From Vulcanimicrobiota bacterium (GTDB lineage Bacteria; Vulcanimicrobiota; Vulcanimicrobiia; Vulcanimicrobiales; Vulcanimicrobiaceae): 11,183 bases of DNA. This document shows positions 1 to 6,439 of the stretch, piece after piece; positions within the stretch are counted from its first letter, which is position 1; the number at the start of each line of letters is the position of its first letter. Where the stretch lies: assembly GCA_003155175.1 (NCBI GenBank), contig PMFP01000108.1, positions 1 through 11,183 of the forward strand, read 5' to 3'. The position numbers and the translations under genes were made by a program. Below the pieces are notes generated by a model. It was not told the DNA's origin, ran no database searches, and saw only the letters and a list, made by a program, of their open reading frames with translations.

Positions 1-42
1 GACGAGATCGTCGCGCTCGTCGAACACGGTCCGGCGGCATGA
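1..42 (+). CDS. C-terminal end of an upstream gene (partial)
   Basis: Frame 1 is open from the window edge and reads DEIVALVEHGPAA before a TGA at 40-42. This stop overlaps the ATG of the next gene in an ATGA arrangement, the same junction style used through the rest of the operon, so it is very probably the true end of a preceding gene. Thirteen residues are too few to identify a family. Because the next gene is a stand-alone heptose-1-phosphate adenylyltransferase, a heptose kinase (rfaE1), a sedoheptulose-7-phosphate isomerase or a phosphatase would be plausible neighbours, but that is only a guess from context. Confidence 0.6.
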   Translation, partial: DEIVALVEHGPAA

Positions 43-530
43 CGGAGTTTTTTGGCCGCGTATGCGGCGTCGGCGAAGCGGTCGCGTGGCGCGAGCAATT
101 GCGGTCGGACGGGAAACGCGTGGTATTTACGAACGGGTGCTTCGACGTGCTGCACGCCGGGCACGTGGAGTATCTCGCTTGGGCGCGAGCGCAAGGCGAC
201 GCGCTGATCGTCGGCCTCAACGACGACGGCTCCGTGCGCGCGCTCAAAGGCGCGGCCCGGCCGATCGTGCCCTTCGAGGACCGCGCGCGCATTTTGGCCG
301 CGCTGCGCAGCGTGGACGCCGTCGTCGGGTTTAGCGAGCGTACGCCGGAGGTGCTGCTCGATCGCATCCGGCCCGACGTTCACGTCAAGAGCGCGCAATA
401 CCGCGAAGACGAATTGCCCGAGCGCACCGTCGTGCTCCAGAGCGGCGGCGAGATCCGTTTGGCGCCGCATCTGGCCGGCAGCAGCACCACCGACGTCATC
501 GCACGGATCGTCGCGCGCTATTCGCAATGA
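39..530 (+). CDS. rfaE2: D-glycero-beta-D-manno-heptose 1-phosphate adenylyltransferase (RfaE domain II type)
   Basis: This 163-residue protein is a cytidylyltransferase-like nucleotidyltransferase. By family it transfers AMP to heptose-1-phosphate to make ADP-heptose for the LPS core, in the cytoplasm. Visible signatures are TNGCFDVLHAGH (31-42), with the HxGH nucleotide-binding motif at 39-42, and the C-terminal GSSTTDVI (147-154), matching the STT motif of HldE. The length fits a stand-alone adenylyltransferase domain, so the kinase half must be encoded elsewhere. The ATG overlaps the upstream stop and the gene ends in an ATGA overlap with the LpxB-like gene. One oddity: where HldE proteins normally have VKGGDY, this one reads VKSAQY (116-121), so the substrate pocket may differ. 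The fold assignment is firm; the exact sugar is inferred. Related glycerol-3-phosphate or other sugar-phosphate nucleotidyltransferases are the main alternatives. Confidence 0.85.
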   Translation: MTEFFGRVCGVGEAVAWREQLRSDGKRVVFTNGCFDVLHAGHVEYLAWARAQGDALIVGLNDDGSVRALKGAARPIVPFEDRARILAALRSVDAVVGFSERTPEVLLDRIRPDVHVKSAQYREDELPERTVVLQSGGEIRLAPHLAGSSTTDVIARIVARYSQ

Positions 531-1744
531 AGCTCGCGCTCACGGCCAACGGTCCCGGCGAAGTCGCCGGTTGGGTCCGGCCGCTCTTGCGCCGCGTCTA
601 CGAGCTGCGCCCGGACGCTCGCGCGCACGTCTTTCTCGTTCCCGACACGTACGCCACCGGCCACGAAGCGGCGATGCTGCGCGCGGCCTTCCCGGCCGCG
701 CACGTCTATGAAGCGCGCCACTGGGTGAAGTACGCTCTGGGCGGTGCGCTCGAGGGCGCGCCGGAGCGCGTGGACGTCGTTCAGTACCTGGGCGGCGACT
801 TGATGCACGCCGCCCGGCTGCATGCACGCTTGCGCGGGCGCGCGGCGACGTATAAGTTCTCGAAGAAACGGTACCGGAAACTCTTCGACCGCGCCTTTGC
901 CGTGGACGAGCGCAACGAACTCGATCTGCTCGCGTCCGGAACGCCGCGCGAGCGCATCGTTCGCGTCGGCAACTTGGCGATCGACGGTGCCTTCCTGGAA
1001 TCGCAGGCGCCGCTCGAGCCCGGCGCGCCGGAGGACGGGATCCTGATCATGCCCGGCTCCCGCGGATACGAGATCGAGCATCTCGTGCCGTTCTTCTTCA
1101 CGTCGGCGCTGACCATCGCGCGGGAACGCCCGGCGCTTGCGGTCGCGTTCGGCATCTCACCCTTTACGAGCATGACCGAACTGCGTCACGCGATCGAGCG
1201 GGGCGGGGATCCCCGCGTCTACGCACGCTCCGGACGCTTGGTCGAAGGGGACGCATATCCGTACTTCGAGTCGCTCGACGGTGCCGTGCGCGTTCCGATC
1301 GTCCGCAATGCGCTCGCCGCGGCGACGCGCGCGCGCCTGGTGCTCACGTTGCCGGGAACCAAGTGCATCGAGCTCGCCTCGCTGGGCGTTCCCACCGTGA
1401 CGGTGACGCCGCTCAACGCCGCCGAGCTCGTGACGTTTAACGGCGCGTTAACGTATCTCGACAGGCTTCCGGTGGCGGGCCGGGCACTCAAGAGGACGGT
1501 GGCGGTCGGCATATCGCGCCGCTTCCGTTTTCATACGCAGCCGAACATGGACGCAAACGAGATGCTCGTCTGGGAACTCCACGGAACGCTCACGCCCGGG
1601 CGCGTCGCGCGGGTTGCGCTCGAGCGGTACGACGACGCCGATTGGCTCGGCCGGACCGGAGCGCGCTTGCGGGAGATCTACCGCGCCGATTCCGGCGCGT
1701 CGGCCCGCATGGCCGCATCGCTCGTCGATCTCGCCGGGTCGTAA
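527..1744 (+). CDS. LpxB-related glycosyltransferase (lipid-A-disaccharide synthase-like, GT19/GT-B fold)
   Basis: This 405-residue protein has the layout of a lipid-A-disaccharide synthase relative. Its N-terminus reads NGPGEVAGWV (8-17). Further along, GNLAIDGA (148-155), LIMPGSRGYEI (173-183), GTKCIELASLGVPTV (277-291) and PNMDANEMLVWELHG...TP (339-356) line up with the LpxB segments PGSR..EI, GT..LE....GVP and PN.....LVPEL.....TP. LpxB joins UDP-diacylglucosamine to lipid X on the inner face of the inner membrane. This protein differs clearly at the N-terminus, where LpxB has a GEASGD motif, so it is better called LpxB-related than lpxB; its acceptor is unknown. It sits between the heptose activation gene and the glycosyltransferase cassette, which supports an envelope glycolipid role. 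The ATG at 527 overlaps the previous stop (ATGA), and there is no clear Shine-Dalgarno, consistent with translational coupling. Confidence 0.8.
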   Translation: MKLALTANGPGEVAGWVRPLLRRVYELRPDARAHVFLVPDTYATGHEAAMLRAAFPAAHVYEARHWVKYALGGALEGAPERVDVVQYLGGDLMHAARLHARLRGRAATYKFSKKRYRKLFDRAFAVDERNELDLLASGTPRERIVRVGNLAIDGAFLESQAPLEPGAPEDGILIMPGSRGYEIEHLVPFFFTSALTIARERPALAVAFGISPFTSMTELRHAIERGGDPRVYARSGRLVEGDAYPYFESLDGAVRVPIVRNALAAATRARLVLTLPGTKCIELASLGVPTVTVTPLNAAELVTFNGALTYLDRLPVAGRALKRTVAVGISRRFRFHTQPNMDANEMLVWELHGTLTPGRVARVALERYDDADWLGRTGARLREIYRADSGASARMAASLVDLAGS

Positions 1745-1749
1745 GCGGC

Positions 1750-2634
1750 GTGCGCATCTCCGTCGTCATCGCCACCAAGGACCGCGCGACCTATCTGGAG
1801 CGCGCAATCGACTCGCTCTGCAAGCAGATCGCCGCGCCCTCCTACGAGATCGTCGTGGTGGACAACGGATCGACCGATGGGACGAAGGCGGTCGTCGAGC
1901 TCTTCGCCGGCCGTGGACGCCCGGTACGCTACGTGTACGAAGGCGAACCCAATCGCGGGAAGGCGCGCAATCGCGGCGTCGAGGCGGCCGAAGGCTACCT
2001 CATCCTGTTTTGCGACGACGACGTACAGGCGCCGCCCGGGTTTCTCGCGGCGCACGAGGCGGCGCACACCACGAGCAATCTGGTCGTGAACGGCCCCATT
2101 CTAAACGTCGCGTCCTACGAGGACCGTCCCAAGCCCGCGCTGCCGAACTTCTCGCGCGCCTTTCTCTGCACGTGCAACGTCTCGGTTCCGCGCCACGCGA
2201 TCGTCGCGGTCGGCGGGTTCGACGAAGCGTTCCATCTCTACGGGTGGGAAGATACCGAACTGGGCGTGCGTCTGCGCGAAGCGGGTCTGGCGTGGAAGTT
2301 TGCTTGGGACGCCTACATCTGGCACATAAAGCCGCCGTCCGAAAACACGATCGAGGTCGAGACGGCCAAGGCGCTCGAAAAAGCCCGGATGGCGGCGCGC
2401 TTCGTGCGCAAACAACCGTCCTCGCGCGCCCGCATGGCGACGGGCGCGCATCGCGCGAACCTGCTGCGCGGAAAATACCTGATTCCGGAGGGCCTGCTCG
2501 CGATCTTCGCCGGCGTCGCGACCAGCGACGCGCTGCCGCCCGCGCTCCGCTCGCTGGCGCGAGCGCAGTTCTTGGACGGCATGTACACCAAAGAGCTGGC
2601 GCGCACGCTCGAGGGCGAGAGGCGCGACGCGTGA
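1750..2634 (+). CDS. Glycosyltransferase family 2 (first of three)
   Basis: The GTG start at 1750, five bases after the LpxB-like stop, gives a 294-residue protein that opens directly with the GT2 beta strand VRISVVIATKDRATYLERAI. An open frame continues upstream to an ATG at 1642, but those 36 residues are Arg-rich and lie inside the previous gene. Motifs of an inverting GT-A enzyme are visible: the nucleotide-binding VVVDNGSTDGT (35-45), the metal-binding DDD (89-91), GGFDEAF (155-161) and GWEDTELG (165-172), whose ED pair is the usual place for the catalytic base. There are no membrane segments, so it probably works on a lipid-linked acceptor at the cytoplasmic face. Donor and acceptor cannot be read from sequence. 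The tail after residue 200 is basic and mostly helical in character. The stop overlaps the next start (GTGA). Confidence 0.88.
   Translation: MRISVVIATKDRATYLERAIDSLCKQIAAPSYEIVVVDNGSTDGTKAVVELFAGRGRPVRYVYEGEPNRGKARNRGVEAAEGYLILFCDDDVQAPPGFLAAHEAAHTTSNLVVNGPILNVASYEDRPKPALPNFSRAFLCTCNVSVPRHAIVAVGGFDEAFHLYGWEDTELGVRLREAGLAWKFAWDAYIWHIKPPSENTIEVETAKALEKARMAARFVRKQPSSRARMATGAHRANLLRGKYLIPEGLLAIFAGVATSDALPPALRSLARAQFLDGMYTKELARTLEGERRDA
2617..2622 (+). promoter_or_regulatory. Ribosome binding site for the first GT9 gene
   Basis: GAGAGG lies eight bases before the GTG at 2631. It is one of the few convincing Shine-Dalgarno sites in the operon and decides the GTG start that overlaps the preceding TGA, against a much longer frame that opens at 1614 inside other genes. 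Confidence 0.55.
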
Positions 2635-3656
2635 CCGCGCGCGCGCTGCTCTACTGCGCCGGCGGCGGTCTGGGCGACTCGCTCGTCGCGAGCGTCGTGG
2701 CTCGTGCGCTGCACCAAAAGTTCGACCGCGTGGATGCCTTGACGCTGCCGGGCCATCGTTCGACGCTCGAGCGCGTTCCGGACGTTGACGAGGTGCTGGT
2801 GGACGACGGGGGCGACGAGACGCGACTGGCCGAGGATTTGCAAGAGCGAGGGTACGTCGCATCGGTCGTTACGTGGGCGACCTCGCGCACCGCGCGGGTG
2901 CCGCAACTCGCGAAGATTCCGCTGCGCGTCGGACAGGCGCGGCGTCTCTACTCGTTTCGCTTTACCAATCGCGTGACCGTGCGCAGCGAGCTCGGCGACG
3001 TCACGACGCCGTGGGCCGAAATTTTGCTCGACTACGCGCGCGCGCTCGGGTGCGACACGGACGACTCCGCGCCGCGTTTCGTGTCCACGGCTGCCGACGG
3101 TGAAGAGGCGCAGCGGGTCGTTCGCGACGTGCTCGACGGGCGGGAATTCATGCTGCTGCATCCGGCCAACGCGATCGCGACCGGGCGCGGCTTCTGGCCG
3201 GTTCAGGGCTGGGCGGCGCTGGCGAGCGCGCTGGCCGAGCGGTTCGGCACGCTGGTCGCGCTGTCGGGCACGAAAGCGGACGAAGGGATCGTGCACGAGA
3301 TTCTGGCGCTCACGAAAGATCCCGCGGTGCGTTCGGTGGCGGGTTTGACCGGAATCGGCGGCTTCGGCGCGCTCGCGCAGCGCGCCAAGGCGTTCGTCGG
3401 CATAACGACGGGTCCGATGCACGTCGCGGCCGCCGTCGGGGCGCCGACCGTCGGCATCTTTCCGTTTCAGACGGATTATCCCGAGCGTTGGGGGCCGCGC
3501 GGCGCGCGCACGGCCGTCGTGCGCGCGACCTATCCGTGCCGTCCCGGGGAGACGAAAGAGACGTGTCCCGATTATGCCTGCATCGCGAACCTCGACGTCG
3601 AGGGCATCGTCGCAGCCGCGGCGGCGCTCATCGACTCGGGACTCGTGCGGCGATGA
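2631..3656 (+). CDS. Glycosyltransferase family 9 (heptosyltransferase-like), first copy
   Basis: This 341-residue protein begins VTARALLYCAGGGLGDSL. The GGGLGDSL loop (11-18) is the N-terminal acceptor-side loop of GT9 enzymes, and FVGITTGPMHVAAAVGAPTV (255-274) is the strongly conserved donor-site block with the G-P-MH-AAA-G-PTV pattern of ADP-heptose:LPS heptosyltransferases. MLLHPAN (174-180) matches the start of the second Rossmann domain. GT9 enzymes add heptose from ADP-heptose to the LPS inner core, which agrees with the rfaE2-type gene upstream. Near the C-terminus, Cys303, Cys312 and Cys317 form a cysteine-rich stretch of the kind often seen in this family. The open frame extends upstream to 1614, but the GTG at 2631 with its Shine-Dalgarno is the sensible start. 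The stop overlaps the next ATG (ATGA). Confidence 0.87.
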   Translation: MTARALLYCAGGGLGDSLVASVVARALHQKFDRVDALTLPGHRSTLERVPDVDEVLVDDGGDETRLAEDLQERGYVASVVTWATSRTARVPQLAKIPLRVGQARRLYSFRFTNRVTVRSELGDVTTPWAEILLDYARALGCDTDDSAPRFVSTAADGEEAQRVVRDVLDGREFMLLHPANAIATGRGFWPVQGWAALASALAERFGTLVALSGTKADEGIVHEILALTKDPAVRSVAGLTGIGGFGALAQRAKAFVGITTGPMHVAAAVGAPTVGIFPFQTDYPERWGPRGARTAVVRATYPCRPGETKETCPDYACIANLDVEGIVAAAAALIDSGLVRR

Positions 3657-4552
3657 CGCGCGCGACGATCCAACTCTGCACGTTCAACCGGGCGCGGCTC
3701 TTGGAACGCGTGCTGGACGCCTGCTTCGAGCAGACCGTAGACTCGGGCGCATACGAAGTCGTGCTGGTCAACGACGGTTCTACCGACGGAACCGCGGAGG
3801 TCATCGAACGCGCGAGAGAGCGGGCGACGTGTTCGTTCGCCGTGGTCGAACAAGCGAATTCGGGGCTTGCGAAGGGCCGGAACGCGGGCATTGCGCGCGC
3901 GTCTGGGGAGCGCATCATTTTCATCGACGACGACGTCCTTCCGCTGCCGAATTTCGTCGAGGAGCATCTGCGCGCGCACGACCGGCACCCCAAAGCGATC
4001 GTTCGCGGCGGCGCGATCGACGTCCAGAACTTCGACGACCTGCCGCCGGCGATCTGGAGCCTCGCGAACTACAGCGGCAACTTCTTTTGGACGACCAACG
4101 TCTCGCTGCCGCTGGTCACGATGCGCGCGATCGGCGGTTTCGACGAGTCGTTTGCCGAGTACGGATGGGAAGACATCGACGTCGGGCTGCGCCTGCGTGC
4201 CGGCGGCGTCAAAGCCGTCTTTCATCCCGCCGCGTTGGTCTACCACTATAAGCCGCGGCCGCGCAGCGGCAACGTCGAGAAGATGGTGAAGCAATCCCGC
4301 GCGCAGGCGCGCACCGCCGTCAAGTTGGCCGCCATCCATCCGCACTGGCGCACGTATCTCGCGACCGGGCTCAATCCAGTGCAGCGGGCCTTCCACGCCG
4401 CCGCGCGCCGAATCGGCGCCGCCGACCGCTACCGGCGCGCCGTCGGCGACGTTGCCGTCGACCGCGCGCTCGACGATCGCGAGTTGTTTGCGGCGCGGGC
4501 GCTGGCGAACGAGGCGTACTTCGAAGAGCTCGAAGATGCGCTAAGGGAATGA
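3653..4552 (+). CDS. Glycosyltransferase family 2 (second of three)
   Basis: The ATG at 3653 overlaps the TGA of the GT9 gene and yields 299 residues starting MTRATIQLCTFNRARLL. A longer frame from 3488 is rejected because the first 55 residues lie inside the GT9 coding region and look non-native. GT-A signatures are VLVNDGSTDGTAEVI (37-51), IIFIDDDVLPLPNF (88-101) with the DDD metal site at 92-94, GGFDESF (161-167), and GWEDIDVGLRLR (171-182) with the acidic catalytic pair. The order and spacing are the same as in the 1750-2634 gene, including a YHYKP segment (197-201) where the first copy has WHIKP. The two are therefore paralogues, probably with different sugar or linkage specificity. It is predicted to be cytoplasmic, with a basic C-terminal region and no transmembrane segment. 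Donor and acceptor are unknown. Confidence 0.88.
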   Translation: MTRATIQLCTFNRARLLERVLDACFEQTVDSGAYEVVLVNDGSTDGTAEVIERARERATCSFAVVEQANSGLAKGRNAGIARASGERIIFIDDDVLPLPNFVEEHLRAHDRHPKAIVRGGAIDVQNFDDLPPAIWSLANYSGNFFWTTNVSLPLVTMRAIGGFDESFAEYGWEDIDVGLRLRAGGVKAVFHPAALVYHYKPRPRSGNVEKMVKQSRAQARTAVKLAAIHPHWRTYLATGLNPVQRAFHAAARRIGAADRYRRAVGDVAVDRALDDRELFAARALANEAYFEELEDALRE

Positions 4553-5547
4553 GCGCGCCGCAACGCATCCTGCTCTCGCGCACCGACCGCATCGGCGATC
4601 TGCTGCTTTCGACGCCGGCGATCGCCACCGTCCGCGCCTCGTTCCCGCAGGCGCACGTCACGCTCATCACCAGCCCCTACAATCGCGTCGCGATGGAGGG
4701 AAACGACGACGTAGACGACCTGGTCTCGATTCCCAGTGCGATCAAACCGCGATCTTTCGGCGCGCGCTTCGAGAACTACGACGTCGCAATCGCCCTGGCT
4801 CCACGCACGATGGACTTGGAGATCGTCGCTGGCACGCGGGCGCCGATCCGCGTCGGCTACACGTACGTCCGGCGCTGGGTCGCGCGTGCCGCGCTTGCGC
4901 TGTACGTCAACCGGTCCATGATCTCCGAAGCGGATCCCGATCTCTGCGATCGCGATCCCTCGCTGATCGTCCGTCACGAAGTGGATCAACTTCTCGACTT
5001 AGTGGCGCTGGCAGGCGCGACGACGCGCGTGAAAGAGTTGCGCCTAAATCTCAGCGATGCCGACCGTCGCGCTGCGTCCGAGGTCGCGCCGGAAGGCGCC
5101 ATCGTGTTCCACCTGGGCAAACGCTGGTTTTCCGAAGGCAACACGGTCGCGTCCACGCAGACGCTCGTGGACGAGCTCGCGTCGCTGGGGCGCCCGGTCG
5201 TCGTGACGGTTCCGGCCGAGTCGGAGGAATTTCTCCCCGCGTTTGCCGGCCGGCACGAAGGCGTGACGGAGCTCTCGGGGTTGCCGTTCGGGCAATGGGC
5301 CGCGGTGTTCGAGCGCGCCGGCTGCGTCGTCACCGTGGATACCGGCGCCACGCACGTGGCGAGCGCGGTCCGCAGGCCCACGGTGGTCGCCTTCGAACAT
5401 CGCTACTTCCGGTTGAACTCGCAAGAATGGTCGCCCTACGGCGTCCCCAGCGTGCTGGTTCACAAACCGGCCGTCGAAGACGAAGCCGCGCTCGCGCGGT
5501 TTCGCAGCGAGGTCGTTCGCGGCGTCACTTCCTTGATTCATGCCTGA
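4549..5547 (+). CDS. Glycosyltransferase family 9 (heptosyltransferase-like), second copy
   Basis: This 332-residue protein starts at an ATG that overlaps the previous stop. It shows the classic GT9 N-terminal loop RTDRIGDLLLSTPAIATVRA (11-30) with the catalytic Asp expected in the R.D..GD pattern. VVTVDTGATHVASAVRRPTV (260-279) is the C-terminal donor-site block, and FHLGKRWFSEG (187-197) is at the position where heptosyltransferases bind donor phosphate with Lys/Arg. It is closer to textbook WaaC/WaaF/WaaQ than the first GT9 copy because it keeps the RxDxxGD loop. The two GT9 proteins are diverged enough to suggest successive, different transfer steps rather than recent duplication. The donor is inferred to be an ADP-heptose because of the rfaE2-type gene in the operon. 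The last eight bases overlap the next GT2 start. Confidence 0.88.
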   Translation: MSAPQRILLSRTDRIGDLLLSTPAIATVRASFPQAHVTLITSPYNRVAMEGNDDVDDLVSIPSAIKPRSFGARFENYDVAIALAPRTMDLEIVAGTRAPIRVGYTYVRRWVARAALALYVNRSMISEADPDLCDRDPSLIVRHEVDQLLDLVALAGATTRVKELRLNLSDADRRAASEVAPEGAIVFHLGKRWFSEGNTVASTQTLVDELASLGRPVVVTVPAESEEFLPAFAGRHEGVTELSGLPFGQWAAVFERAGCVVTVDTGATHVASAVRRPTVVAFEHRYFRLNSQEWSPYGVPSVLVHKPAVEDEAALARFRSEVVRGVTSLIHA

Positions 5548-6439
5548 TATTTCCGTCGTCATCCCGACCTACAACCGCCTCGACACGTTGCAGTACGTGT
5601 TGCCGACTCTTCTCGCGCAGGATCTTCCGCGCGACCGGTTCGAGCTGCTCGTCTGCGATTCGCAGTCCACCGACGGAACCGCGGAGTTCATGCACGCTGC
5701 GGCGGCCGAAAACTCGAACGTCCGGTACCTTCCCGGAGCCTACTCGGGGCGCGCGATGGCGCGCAACGCAGGGATCGCCGCGGCGAGCGGCCGCATCGTG
5801 CTCTTCAACGACTCCGACATTCTGGCATCGCCCGACTTGCTCTCGACGCACCTTCGCCGTCACGACGAGCGCGCGCGTTTGGCGGTCGTCGGCTGGGAGG
5901 TTCAGGTCAAGGACCTCGACGACTACCGGTTCAAGCGCGACCATCCCGCCGAGCGCGGGCATCTGCACCCGCCTTCGCGCACGAAGCTCACCTGGCTATA
6001 TTTCCTGACCGGGAACGCTTCGGTCGAACGCCAGGACTTGCTGCGCGTCGGGTCGTTCGACGAGAGTTTCACGGGCTACGGTCACGAGGACTTGGAGCTC
6101 GGCTACCGCTTGCAGAAGGCCGGCGTCACGATCGTCTACGAGCCTGGCGCGGTGAACTATCATTGTCAGGACGTCGGACATCAGGACCAAAAAGAGAAGA
6201 TGAAGCTCGCCGGGCGCTCGACGGTGCGGTTTTATCGCAAGCATCCCGACCTCGCGGTCAAAGTCAATCTCGGCATGACGCCCGTTTCGCTGGGCATTCA
6301 TTCGTTCTTGACCAAGACGCCGGGGATCGTCGGGTATTTCGACCGCCGCGCCGAAACGTCGAAGTTCGCGCGCGACCTCGTTCAGCAATATCACTACGTT
6401 TCGGGAATCAAAGAGGCTCTGGGTGACCGACCAAACTAG
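5540..6439 (+). CDS. Glycosyltransferase family 2 (third of three)
   Basis: The ATG at 5540 overlaps the GT9 stop by eight bases and starts a 299-residue GT-A protein, MPDISVVIPTYNRLDTLQYV. Motifs are LLVCDSQSTDGTAEF (36-50), LFNDSDILASPDL (88-100) with a DSD rather than DDD metal site, TGNASVER (157-164), GSFDESFTGYGHEDLELG (171-188) with the catalytic ED, and NYHCQDVGHQDQKEKM (206-221). CDSQSTDGT replaces the usual VDDGSTDGT, a conservative change that may mark a different donor. The C-terminal third is basic and has no clear membrane span. There is no Shine-Dalgarno before the ATG, so coupling to the upstream gene is likely. The TAG stop lies 17 bases inside aspS. It shares an 18-base identical stretch with the second GT2 gene. 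Confidence 0.88.
   Translation: MPDISVVIPTYNRLDTLQYVLPTLLAQDLPRDRFELLVCDSQSTDGTAEFMHAAAAENSNVRYLPGAYSGRAMARNAGIAAASGRIVLFNDSDILASPDLLSTHLRRHDERARLAVVGWEVQVKDLDDYRFKRDHPAERGHLHPPSRTKLTWLYFLTGNASVERQDLLRVGSFDESFTGYGHEDLELGYRLQKAGVTIVYEPGAVNYHCQDVGHQDQKEKMKLAGRSTVRFYRKHPDLAVKVNLGMTPVSLGIHSFLTKTPGIVGYFDRRAETSKFARDLVQQYHYVSGIKEALGDRPN
6411..6416 (+). promoter_or_regulatory. Ribosome binding site for aspS
   Basis: AAGAGG lies six bases before the GTG at 6423, inside the end of the third GT2 gene. It supports the GTG as the aspS start and lets the synthetase be translated at its own rate from the shared transcript. Confidence 0.6.

Noticed and set aside
1614..2630. Long N-terminal extension in the frame of the first GT9 gene
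   Set aside because: The extension lies over the LpxB-like and GT2 genes and is Arg/Ser-rich. The GTG at 2631 with GAGAGG eight bases upstream and the normal GT9 N-terminus fit much better.
2313..3422. Long antisense open frame of 369 codons opposite the GT2/GT9 genes
   Set aside because: Its product is Arg-rich low-complexity with no family motif, while the plus strand carries clear GT2 and GT9 motifs here. Long antisense frames are expected in GC-rich coding DNA.
3488..3652. Extension of the second GT2 gene upstream of 3653
   Set aside because: These 55 codons lie inside the GT9 gene, where its Cys-rich C-terminal region is conserved, and do not resemble a GT2 N-terminus.
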